The notes below the pieces were generated by a model, which worked only from the letters and a program-made list of their open reading frames with translations, was not told where the DNA came from and did not search any database. From positions 74,434,418 through 74,498,417 of the forward strand of contig OY978526.1 of the NCBI GenBank assembly GCA_963854835.1: a stretch of DNA of 64,000 nucleotides. The letters run 5' to 3'. Numbering within the stretch: the stretch's first letter is position 1; every line of letters starts with the position of its first letter. Made by a program: the position numbers and the translations under genes. Source of the DNA: Megamerina dolium. Its lineage: Eukaryota > Arthropoda > Insecta > Diptera > Megamerinidae. Shown here in pieces: positions 38,235 through 48,310 of the stretch.

Positions 38235-38345
38235 ACCACCATCATCATCATCATCATCATCGTCATCATTATCATCATCATCATCGTAATTATAATATTC
38301 GCCATCGTAATCATTATCATCATCATCATCATCATCATCATTACC
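38235..38345. repeat. imperfect (CAT)n tract
   Basis: Blocks of ATC/CAT trinucleotides interrupted by CGT and AATTATAATATTCGC. The minus strand reads as poly-Met, an artefact. Confidence 0.92.
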
Positions 38346-38397
38346 TATGTATAGAAATGTTCATGAAATTATTTATTTTAAATACCAGACTCACAAA

Positions 38398-38440
38398 CCA
38401 TCCAACCAACCAACTAACCAACCAACCGACCAACCAAATA
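38398..38440. repeat. (CCAA)n tetranucleotide tract
   Basis: Imperfect CCAACCAACCAACTAACCAACC run. Confidence 0.85.
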
Positions 38441-39295
38441 TGCCAAGCCACAAACGCCTTCACGTAACTTATTTAACCACTCAAACTCTACAAAAGCATT
38501 CAGTATTCAGCTACTATCACTATAAAGTATTTTTCACATCTCATTCACTCACATCTCTTAAACAGAATCATTGTTTAAGCGCCACCTTGAAGTACGAGTA
38601 TCTAAATATCTTTATAAATATGGTACGAGTACATACATACGTACGAATACTGTAGCTGATTTTAACTTGGCACAATATACCCTATGTTGTGTATGGTACG
38701 TGGTTCTCAGCAAATTTGAACTATTTAATATTTTATTTGCTCGTAAATAATAAATGTTCATTATATTAAAGTATCATAATGGGGGCAGCAAATAGATGGC
38801 GTGGTGGCAATATGAATGTATAAATAAAGCATACGTAAAATACGTACCGCTATGGGATATGTACCGTATGTACTATGTGGAACTTTTAAAATTATAAACT
38901 TTTTCTTCCGTATAAGTAATTTTTAGGTAGATATTTACGTTTGCAGATGTATATGTGGTAATAGCTTAGTGTAAATTAGTTACAACTCATACACAATAAA
39001 CAGAACAATTAGTATTCGGCAACAAGTGTGAAAATATATGAAAGGTAAAGGTAACGTTCTCTGATATTTTTGGTTTTGATTGAAGAAATAGAAAAATCAT
39101 TTAAATTACTATGATTTGAACAAAAATGAGAAAGTAACCAGGCTCAAAAATACCAAAAATAGAGATTGGAAGACTTTAACAAGCCGTAGTTCCACATTTT
39201 GGAAAAGTTGTTCAACTTCCACCCAGCGGAAGTATAATCGTTTTTATATCATAATGCAAATTTTACACAAAGTTCAATTTTGTAAGGGAGCTCTT
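38441..39295. other. unassigned sequence
   Basis: AT-rich spacer with short frames only. No repeat or gene recognised. Confidence 0.5.
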
Positions 39296-39308
39296 CTAAG
39301 AGGTGAAT

Positions 39309-39668
39309 GGTGGGTGCCGTAACTCAGTGCTAAGTGCGTTAGCCCTCTGATCTGTAGGTCATGGGTTCAATCCATGGCTGAAGCATAAAAAAATTTGATA
39401 TCGAAAGTATTTTTCATTCGAACGGTACCCACCTGCCGGTAAGAATTGGCAATTTTTCCGGCAGTAACAATTTGCGAAAATTGCTTCTAAAAAAGAGCTC
39501 TCTGACAAAACTAAGTTAAAGTGATGTCACAAGGGTTCTGCCGTTCGGAACCGGCTAATATAAGTAGGTCCCTTCTAATGCTGTCAAAATTTAACACGCA
39601 CAACAGTATTGGAAGAGAAGCTCGGTATTTCCTCTTAAAGAGAGCGCATCCACATAACCTAACCTAAC
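39309..39668 (+). mobile_element. full-length SINE, CCTAA-tailed subfamily
   Basis: An exact 13-bp duplication CTAAGAGGTGAAT (39296-39308 and 39669-39681) encloses 360 bp. The head GGTGGGTGCCGTAACTCAGT and B box GGGTTCAATCCA are tRNA-like. The body shares the family core but has diagnostic ACTAAGTTAAAGTGATGTCAC where other copies have GCTCAGAAAAAGTGATGTCAC. Instead of the GGGGCTT...CCACATATTTATTT end it finishes in CCACATAACCTAACCTAAC. It shares this end with the copy at 56962-57349. Confidence 0.92.
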
Positions 39669-39681
39669 CTAAGAGGTGAAT

Positions 39682-40149
39682 ATATTTGGTAGCTATTTTC
39701 AAAACAAATATTGAAAATAATAAATTAATGGAGGTGAATCCTATATCTTTCATATTTTTTTTGAGATTAGGATCGAAATTCAGGTTAATCGAGTCATTCC
39801 AACCCCGGATTCAAATAGCGCCCCCAAGTAAGTAATTAAAATTGAAATTGAAATACTTATTTCGGTTTAAGCTCTTTGTGCAACTTCGAAGTATTTGCCG
39901 ACTCCAATATTATCTCAGTTAACCAGTCCTTTACTTTCAGCATGACGAACTTTTACTATTGGAAATTTGTTGTTGTTCCGCCCTTAGTAAATAATAAATT
40001 TACGTTTCAGTCATGAAGAGGTCGGTGAAGAAAATATTTGTTAAGCCTGTTTATTCCTCGTCATTTTTTTCTCATCCGGAAGATGTCTATATATAAGTTC
40101 ATCCATTGATGCTGGAATTACGAACGTGTTTTGTGATTAGTAGGTGGCA
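39682..40149. other. unassigned sequence
   Basis: No recognised features between the SINE and the next tandem family. Confidence 0.5.
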
Positions 40150-40700
40150 TGGCCCAAACTCCTTTTGGGTTTACTAAAGATTTTTCTAAAGGCTCAACGG
40201 CACTGCTTAAACAAAGTTTGGTCCCGACTTAGCTTAGTTGGTGTCTTATTCAGTATAACATCCTTTAACCTGTAGTACACCCAAAGTACTACAAATGGTT
40301 TTGAGACCATATGTTTTGCAAAACGTTCATTTGCGCTGCCCAAACACCTTTGGGTACAATTCAATTTCAGCTCAATATGCGTGTTCCAAGTTAGTTCTTA
40401 CACATGGATAACGTTCAAATATTCATATTGTAAAATGTACTAGAACTGATTTTGAGACCACATGTTTGAATAAATTTTGGGTTCGGTTCAACTTAAGCTC
40501 GGCATGCGTCTTGCAAGTTAGTGTCTTATCCAGGTTAACGTCCAGATATTTGTAGTACACACAAAGTAGTACAACAGGTTTAGAGACCCCACGATTTGGT
40601 AAACGCTCAGCGGTCCAAATACTTTTTTGGGATCGATTCAGCTTAAGCTCGGCATGCGTCAAAGTACTACAAAGAGTATGAAAATCCAAGTTAAGTTAAA
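40150..40700 (+). repeat. diverged tandem repeat family D, about 3.5 units
   Basis: A unit containing TTTGGG, TCAGCTTAAGCTCGGCATGCG, CAAGTTAGTGTCTTA, AACGTCCAGATATT, GTAGTACACACAAAGTA and GAGACCACATGTTT recurs, with TTTGGG landmarks at about 40165, 40350, 40478 and 40628. Spacing is irregular (128-185 bp). It is unrelated to family A. No coding is seen. Confidence 0.65.
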
Positions 40701-40830
40701 TATTTGTTGAGCTATATCCAACTTAAGATCCACTTATGACTTATTACATTTATATCCAATGCATCTGAATATTGGGAGTTCCAGTTTTCTTATATTAGCT
40801 AACATTACTTGCAAAATCGATTATATATTA

Positions 40831-41090
40831 CGGCGTCATTAGGAGCAAGTCATCCTTTTGTGTGCGTTGTGATTTCTTCTCGCCCCTCTTTGAACGATTT
40901 ATACCAATCGTAAACTTGAGTTTTCGACATGGTTGAATCACCAAATGTTTTTTTTTCAACATTTCCAACGTTTTGGCACAAGAAATTTCGTTTGAAACAC
41001 AAAATTTCACACAAACTCTTTGTTCGATATTTTTATCTATAGTAAAAATCGCAACGCACACAAAAGGTTGACTCGTTCCTAATGACGCCG
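40831..41090 (-). mobile_element. 260-bp mariner-type MITE, internal-deletion derivative
   Basis: TIRs of about 42 bp start CGGCGTCATTAGGA at both ends, with about four mismatches and TA on each side (40829-40830 and 41091-41092). On the minus strand the interior keeps the transposase N terminus: IEQRVCVKFCVSNEISCAKT, LEMLKK, then TFGDSTMSKTQVYDWYKSFK EGREE in another frame. That is a helix-turn-helix start, running directly into the opposite TIR. The catalytic domain has therefore been deleted and the element depends on a relative for movement. Confidence 0.85.
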
Positions 41091-41092
41091 TA

Positions 41093-43539
41093 ACCAAACT
41101 AAATGACACATAACAATAAAAATTCACAGAATAGTGGCTGACAGTTGTGCCAACCTGGGAAAAATTTTTTTTTGAAATATTCTCAGAGCGAAAATTAAAA
41201 ATGAGAATTTCCGGGTACTTATTTGACAGAATGTATATCAAAATTGTCCAGAATCTAGAGTACAGAATAGTAGCACAAACCATTTTTAGGGACTTTTCGG
41301 ATATCTTTTAGTTTTCTTTTCACGGTAAGCAGTACCTAGATTGACCTACTCGGATCATAGTAAGTCTAATGTAAGTGTATTAGTGTAGTGCATCAGTTTT
41401 TTCAAGAGTCATATATCATATAATATTATAGAAAATTCTTAAGGACATTCCGAATGTACCCACATATCACTAACTCTGAAAATTTGACTCAAGTCCTGCA
41501 AATCCATAATGCGACACATATTACTTTTAATAATAATTACTAAATCCATCAATAAATGTACATTAAATTGTACCCAAAATTAAAGGTCTGTCCTCTTTGT
41601 CATCGCCGAAGATCTAAATACATTCGAATACAGGGATCCGAAACCTGTTGTCGCCTACTGTTTTAATGGAACTAGAAAATCCGATTTAAGAGAATTAAAA
41701 TAATGCGTTTTAGTTTGCGAAAATTAAATTGGCATAAGCCAGTGAAATTCAAAAATTGTAATTTCAGCGTAAACATAAAACTAGATGTATAAATATATGA
41801 ATTCATTTTTAATAATATACAATTCCGTTTCAATATTCAGGCTTCCATATCTGCATATAGGAGTATCAATACAATACTATTGTAGTATATGGATATGTAT
41901 ATGTGTATATTGATATTAGAGAGCTCAATGGAGAAATAAACATTTTGAAGGCGTAACATATAAAATAATACTATGTATTTATTAGTATAATAGCTAAGCG
42001 CGAGTAGTATGGACAAATACTTGCATTTGTTGTAACGATTGGCGATTGACAAGAGTGCCTTCTATTTATTTTGATTTCAAATCTACTCTGTAAATATAAA
42101 TATACACATATTTGAACATACATACGTATTACAAGTATAGTATATTCGTGATGGAATCAAATGTATAATCTGTTCAAAATTTACAATATATAATATTCGA
42201 AAATATTATTTAGCAAAATGTCATCCAATGGATTAGTTATAAAATAACATGGATTAAAATTCGTTTTCATTTTGCGTTCATTCATTTTTCATTTTTCTTT
42301 TTTGATGGACAATTTTGTTTTGTTGTTTTTTTTTTTTTGTATCTTTTTAAATTGTTTATTTACATAAATATAGGAAAAGCTGAATGACGTGATATTTGAA
42401 AACAAATTTTATAGAAAAGAAGGAAATCACCAAAAAAAAAAAAAAAAAAAGGACCTATCGAAAATAACACCAACGGAAGCGGCAACATTGGTGGTGTCAG
42501 TGCCATTCAGTTGTTGATGGCACTGATGGCATTGAACGTTGTACACGTATATTATGTATATAAGCACACATACAAACCACAATCACGTTGGCTCGGAGAA
42601 ATCACTTTTGATATGATTCCTAAATCGCTTCATTCCTTGTTTTTCTATTTTTCGACATTTTGTTTGTTTGTTTCTTTTTTCTATCTATATCATTCGTTTT
42701 TCGTTCAATGTAAGCTAAAGTACACATACAATATAACATTTACTCAATGTGTGGCTCTGCGAGGGGCGTATTTTATATTTATCTATGTCTTTTATGTGTG
42801 TATATGTATGTATAAATATATGTAATAAATATATATATATAAGTACATACACATACACACACACATATTCGTAACATACAGCCATTAAGCACATGTGCGA
42901 CGATTCTAAATTTTCTTTGTTTACTTTGTACATCAACCCAAAATGATGAGAAGCATGGCAAATGTATCACATGTATTAGATTTTTTAATGAAAATACATT
43001 TACGAGCATACACACACACCTCCTCTATCTTATATAAATTTTACTTCCTCCCGTCGTTTCTTATTTCCACTAATCCTTTTTTGCCAGCAATACTAGCAGT
43101 ACTAGCAACACCAGCAGCAAATAAGCCATTTAGCAATGAGGCACGTAGTGAGAAGGAGGCGATGCCTTTGCTTTAATTTCGAATTAATTGAAGACGTCTT
43201 GCTTTTGTAATAGATTTATGCATGTCGTTTGAATGAAGATTGAATGGCTATGCAAAAGAACAAGAAAGCAAAAAGATAAAGATACACACACATACAAAAA
43301 AAAAAAAAAGATATTGGAATAATATCAGCAACAAGAATAGCATCACACTGCTCATTGATTTGCATTGATGATGAAGCTTGAATGAAGCTGGCATTTATTA
43401 TTTCTTTCTTCTCTACAAAATGTGTATAAATGTGTATTAGGGATGATCATTTTTGGAGTTTTTGCTAATACCGGTATTGTCGCAGTGCTCGATAGCAATG
43501 CCATCACCATGAGATTTGTCACAAAACGTCCGAAAACCT
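41093..43539. other. unassigned sequence with two GC-richer patches
   Basis: Mostly AT-rich with TACATA words, an 18-base A run near 42433 and CA/TG microsatellites near 42850. Patches at 42451-42545 and 43088-43176 stand out as GC-richer and open (see findings). They are not annotated as exons because their splice context is weak. Confidence 0.4.
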
Positions 43540-43728
43540 CAATTCTTAAGCTTTTCAAGAAAAACAATCGCATATACCGAGCTACAATCCTATTGCTTTA
43601 TGTCTTCTTGCTCAATGTCTATAAACATGCATTCGAAAACACATTTTTGTATCAAAAGTAAAGAAGAATTTTAAATTTCCCATTATTTTTTAAGACAGTC
43701 ATTTTCAGATTCATTATCATTCGACCAT
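43540..43728 (+). repeat. ~153-bp repeat family A, monomer left of a rosa/mariner complex
   Basis: TACCGAGCTACAATC, GCTTTATGT, then ATTCGAAAACACATTTTTGTAT and CATTTTCAGATTCATTATC follow the family A order. The array resumes at 45454. Confidence 0.65.
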
Positions 43729-44195
43729 ATTTTTTTTTTGAAAATTATGCTGTTGCAACCATTTTAGTGAATGGATTGCATTACCGAACAAGGTTGAATG
43801 AATTCTTATAGCCTGAAATTGATGCTATGGACATCGGCGACGTTTATTTTCAGCAAGATAGCACCACATGCCAATCAGCTGGTGAAACAATGGCTGTATT
43901 GCGTGAAAAATTTCCTGAACGTGTCATTTCTCGAAATGGAGGCTTTAAGATCGTGCGACTGAACACCATTCGACTGTTTTTCTTTGGGGCTACGTTAAAG
44001 ATAAAGTCTACGCTAATGCCTCAGCAAATGCTGAAGCACTCAAAGACGATATAAGAACTGCAATTCGCGTGATACAGCCGCAATTATGCGAAAATATTCA
44101 TCAAAATAGTGTTCATATGCAAAAGGAGTTGCGGCGGAAATTTGGCAGATATCGTTTTCCATTACTAACCTCGAAAATAGTACTTTGGATGAAAA
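43729..44195 (+). pseudogene. rosa-type transposase fragment
   Basis: Begins in the region before the second catalytic Asp (a VNGLHYRTRLNEF block matching VNGDRYRAMISDY). It continues as MDIGDVYFQQDSTTCQSAGE, with the Asp in QQD, and TMAVLREKFPERVISRNG. The third catalytic block is decayed (RLNTIRLFFFG for LCDLTPLDYFLWG). A shifted frame then gives DDIRTAIRVIQPQL and RKFGRYRFP. The N-terminal half is absent. A mariner lies directly to the right, so the rosa copy may once have continued past it. Confidence 0.75.
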
Positions 44196-44197
44196 TA

Positions 44198-45453
44198 CCA
44201 GGTGTAAAAGCTTAAATTCGCTGTTTTTTGGTAAAAAAAAAAACATTTTTTTCATAGGAATCCGAAAATTAATTTATTCAAAGTATTTGCCATCACTAGC
44301 TATACCATCTCTCGGGCAAATTGTGTATGCCATGCCAAAATAAGTGGTTTGCCTCATTTTTCGAGTGCGTCAAGCCATTTTCCGACGTCTTCATACGAAT
44401 CGAAGTGTTGTTCGGCGAGCGCGTGACACATCGACGAAAACAGGTGATAGTCAGAAGGGGCCAGGTCTGGTGAATAAGTGGGATGAGGTAGCACCTCCCA
44501 ATTGAGTGTGTCCAAGTAGTTTTGGACTAGTTTTGACGTGTGAGATGGGGCGTTGTCGTGGAGAAAAATCAGCTTCTCATGTCGTTGTTCATAACCAGGC
44601 CTTTTTCACCCAAAGCACGGTGCAATTTCACTGGTTGTTGGTGGTAGCGGTGAGCATTGACAGTTTCACCAGGTTTCAACAGCTCGTAGTAGATGACACC
44701 CTGCTGATCCCACCAAACGCACAGCATCGTCTTGCGTCCAAAGCGATTTGGTCTTGGAGAAGAAGTTGCTGGTTGGCCGGGATCGACCCACGATTTTTTT
44801 CGTTTAGGATTCTCAAAGTATAATCACTTTTCATCGCAAGTCACTACAAGATGCAGGAACGACTTTCATTTTTGTCTAGCCAGCAAGATTTCGCATGTGT
44901 TTTGGCGTCGCTCTATCTGCCTATCATTCAATTTCCAACTTTTTGAACCTTACCCATGGCTCGTAAACGTATGGAAATGGCTTGTTGACTAACACCTAAC
45001 TGTTCGGCAAGCATTTTTTGCGATTCGGTGTCGTCCTCATCCAGAAGAGCCTGCAAATTATGGTCCTCAACTTTTCAGGGTCTATTTTCACGCTTCTTGT
45101 CACTGAAGTCAAAATGGCCTCCTTTGAACTGACGAAACCAGTCTCTGCAAGTGGTTTTCGATAGCGCACGGTCACCATAGGCCTCCACAAGCATTCGATG
45201 CGACTCAGTAGCAGATTTCTTCAAATTGAAGCAAAAAAGTAGAGCTTCCCGCATATGCTCTTTTTCTGGCACGAAACTAGACATGATTATACGCCGAAAA
45301 ATATTTCTTGTTGTATGAAATCACTGATGCTGTTTACTAATTGATGTAAACAGATATCGAACTCATAAAAAAAGGATGCACAGTCGATAATAGCTCAATA
45401 TGCTCACTAACGCCATCTACGAGCAAACAGCGGATTTAAGCTTGTACACCTGG
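44198..45453 (-). mobile_element. full-length decayed mariner element
   Basis: 1256 bp with 26-bp TIRs (CCAGGTGTAAAAGCTTAAAT left; CCAGGTGTACAAGCTTAAAT as reverse complement of the right end; two mismatches over 26) and TA at 44196-44197 and 45454-45455. It is a different mariner lineage from the one at 22394-23853, with distinct TIRs and transposase N terminus. It lies within the rosa fragment/family A complex. Confidence 0.9.
44330..45284 (-). pseudogene. mariner transposase pseudogene, DD34D core still legible
   Basis: Starts MSSFVPEKEHMREALLFCFN and continues with a helix-turn-helix region (SATESHRMLVEAYG, CRDWFRQFKGGHFDF) and LLDEDDTESQKMLAEQLGVS. After a deletion of the WVPHEL region it gives CDEKWLYFENPKRKKSWVD (first Asp, in the TGDEKW position), CVWWDQQGVIYYELLKPGE, FLHDNAPSHTSKLVQ (second Asp) and PHPTYSPDLAPSDYHLF (third Asp, 34 residues on). 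Frameshifts separate these blocks. All three catalytic Asps survive at the nucleotide level. Confidence 0.82.
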
Positions 45454-45455
45454 TA

Positions 45456-45850
45456 AAATTATCAGGTCTTTTCACAGAAATGTAGTTTTCGGGTTTTAAC
45501 TTACGACCTTTATATTTTCTTGCCCAAAGTGAAAAAATACATAGAGTGGCATAATTTTATATGGGCGGTAGGGGTGGTTTTCAAAGGACTGCACTCATTT
45601 TCGAACTTACAAAAATGTACTTGTAGAGTTTTAACATAGTAACTCAATATTTTCATACGAAAAGTTGGAAATCATCCAATTGGAAACATAATTTTGTATG
45701 GAAGGTAGATGTAGTTTTCGCCCGATTACGTTTATTTTTCAACATTCCATTTATTTATAAATATAATCTTATGTTTTGAGTTTTAATCAAATAGCTTTAA
45801 ATTTTTGTGCTCAAAGTGTGAAAAAATGCATTAGAAGGCTTACGGATTTG
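45456..45850 (+). repeat. ~153-bp repeat family A, right part of the second interrupted array
   Basis: TTTTATATGGGCGGTAGGGGTGGTTTTCA (near 45555) and TTTTGTATGGAAGGTAGATGTAGTTTTCG (near 45693) mark two monomers, with a partial third. Together with 43540-43728 they flank a rosa fragment and a mariner. Confidence 0.7.
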
Positions 45851-47189
45851 GCTTTCTTTCAGTTACGCCTATCTGATGTGATGAGTGTCAGTTTGGTAGG
45901 TTTATATTTTAGAGAATTTATTCAATATACAAAGTCGGCAAATACCGGGTGCTATATTCCAGCAAAGTTGTAATCCGGGTTTGGCATCGCTAATACGTAT
46001 TCATCTACACCCACAACAAGCTGCCTTGAGTTTCATTGTGCACGTTTTCAACTTGTGTAAACATATTTATCTACGTGTTCTTGCATATCTCTCGCATAAA
46101 GTTTAGAATTTCAACATTCTTTACTGCCTCCTTTCCACTTGTCAGCCAGCCAGCCATCCAGCCAGGCAGCCAGCCGCTATCGTTACCAATGGCTGGTTTT
46201 TATTTCCTCGATCAATTTAAACACCTCTTCTTCTTCTTCTTATAGGTTCTTTTGGTCTAATCTCTAGCATGCCTCCTTCAGTTGACAATGTGTGAAAGTG
46301 TAAGCAAAAACGTTCTAAAACAGTTTCTGACACTTAAAGACAAAACACCTTCACAGGAATTTCATTATGCAAAAATCAAAAAGAACAAAGCATTAAAGTA
46401 AAATAGAAAAACCATAGGATAAAAAGAGAGAAAAAAAAGGAAGTAAAATGTAAAATAGTTTTTGTCAGCGTTAATGTCTTCTTAACTGAAAATCAATATA
46501 TGAAAGAGTACGACTACCAGTAGGTACCTACCAACAAGTAAAAGTATTAGTTTGAATACGAACAAGTATTCAGAAATTGTTTCATTTACATTTTGGATTT
46601 TTTTTCTCGTTTCATTTCTTTTACATTCTTTTTTCTTTGTTGTCGTAAGACATTCTTGACTACTTTTTCCTTTGTTTATCCTGTTCATTCCACAATTTTG
46701 TTAAGAAACTTTTGTAAGTGCGTACACACATATATTTCTCATCAATTCCTCATTGTTATATAGATTGAAGAATAATATGTAATAATAATAATAATAATAA
46801 TAATCAGGCTTAAAATGTTGCCGTCTGTTTGGGAACGTTGCTTATAACCCATTGATGCAGGTTAAGCATGTCTAACAAACATATATACATATTCGGTAGT
46901 AACTTCTTCCAAATTTCATCAGTATTTGAAAGCATCTGAATAGCAGAATATTTGTGGCACTCCGCGTCCTTTATCACAGAGCTCTTTCAGCAGTTTTTCT
47001 TATTACTTACTTTACTTATTACTTACTTATTACTTACTTTATTGCTTTTTTATAAGATTTGTTTACACCACTGACAGATTGCCTCGTGAAGCATAAAATA
47101 TATGACCGACATCCATTAATTTTTACAACTCCTTATGAGGGTTGCCCATCAAATGAACTTAAAGGCACCCGAAAATCTATAAATACCGC
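45851..47189. other. unassigned sequence
   Basis: Contains CAGC-rich GCCAGCCAGCCATCCAGCC near 46143, (AAT)n at about 46783-46804 and TTACTTACTTA words near 47010-47040. A short SINE-like phrase (CTTTATCACAGAGCTCTTTC near 46968) is too small to annotate. Confidence 0.45.
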
Positions 47190-47360
47190 CATAGTTGCGC
47201 AAGCATTGCCCCTAAACCGATCAATTGCATGACCGTCCCCAATTAATTTTTCTATCCCATCATTTTCACCAAATAGACCTACTCCTTTCCTTTATCCATT
47301 AAGAGGGATTCCCTATAAAATGCAGGTTTTTTAGTTGTAGAAAACCAGGAATTTCTCTAC
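47190..47360 (-). repeat. diverged repeat family C, reverse orientation
   Basis: CCTTTATCCATTAAGAGGGATTCCCTATAAAATGCAGG resembles the reverse of the GGGTG(A/G)AGATAGG block, and closely resembles 61530-61660 (CCTTAGGAATGCTTCCCTATAAAA). Confidence 0.4.
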
Positions 47361-47925
47361 CCTAAAGGAATACATATTTTGAGGACAATGTTGGAAGCAT
47401 TTCACAATTATGTTAGACAGAGTTCAGGTCATTAAAAAATAATTGGCTGCAAAAACCGCATAACCTCTATTGAGCCCATACAAAGCCATATAAAACTTAT
47501 TGCAAATAGTTTGAAATTTAGGTTAAATAAATATTCAGAATGGACCCATGGACCATTATCAAACACAAAATGGAAAATAGAAACAGTAAAGATTAAAATA
47601 AATGCAAAGAACGAGGTTCAAAGAAATTCCGAGAAAATCTTATATGCTCCTGAGGACATCTTATATGATTTCCCGATAGAGATTTACAGATTGGTCAGCC
47701 AGTTTTATATAGCCTAAACGTACGGATAAGAAGCGTTGATAATATTAAAGAATGTAAAAATGTGATCACTGCGTCTTGATCGAAGATCGGTTAGTTGTAT
47801 TGGGTGAAAAACACAAGCTATGGATTGCATTTTTTTGTGCTGTGAATTGACGATGGTCTAAGAATTTGAAGTGCGTTTTTATGAGGATTTTTATTTAGTT
47901 ATATAATTGGGAAATTTCGTATCCA
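47361..47925. other. unassigned sequence with a 90-codon open stretch
   Basis: An open frame of about 90 codons ends at 47717 (+). It is Lys/Asn-rich and resembles no family I recognise. See findings. Confidence 0.35.
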
Positions 47926-47938
47926 TCTTTCGGAATTT

Positions 47939-48297
47939 GTGGGTGCCGTAGTTCAGTGGTTAGTGCGTTGGCCTTCTGATCTATAGGTGGTGGGTTCAAT
48001 CCTCTGCTGAAGCAATGTAATTTCGAACAAATTTTTCTTTCGAACCTTACCCACCTGTCGGAAAGCAATTCGCAATTCCATTGGCAGTAACAATTTCCCA
48101 TGAAAAAGTTTCTAAAAGATTTATATTACAAACCTCAATAAAAGTTATGACACAAGGGTTCTGCTGTTCAGAACCGGATAACATAAGTAGATCCCTTTTA
48201 ATGTGTACTGTCAAAAATTACTGGAATTACTGGAAGAGAAACTCAACTAAAGAGACCCTTGGGGCTTATAACTGCCAAATATTTATTTCATATTTTT
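47939..48297 (+). mobile_element. full-length SINE, ATTT-tailed subfamily, diverged
   Basis: A 13-bp duplication TCTTTCGGAATTT (47926-47938 and about 48298-48310) encloses a head GTGGGTGCCGTAGTTCAGTG with B box GGGTTCAATCCTC, and a tail GGGGCTTATAACTGCC...TATTTATTTC. The body has small insertions and substitutions, so this copy is older than those at 13290 or 32665. Confidence 0.9.
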
Positions 48298-48310
48298 TCT
48301 TTCGGAATTT

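Noticed and set aside
38156..38341. Met-rich frame on the minus strand
   Set aside because: Reading of an imperfect (CAT)n tract.
42715..43015. Minus-strand frames with long CVCVC/YIYIF stretches
   Set aside because: They read across TG/CA and TA simple repeats. No domain.
46965..47050. Short SINE-like phrase CTTTATCACAGAGCTCTTTC next to TTACTTACTTA words
   Set aside because: Only about 30 bp of similarity, with no head, tail or duplication.
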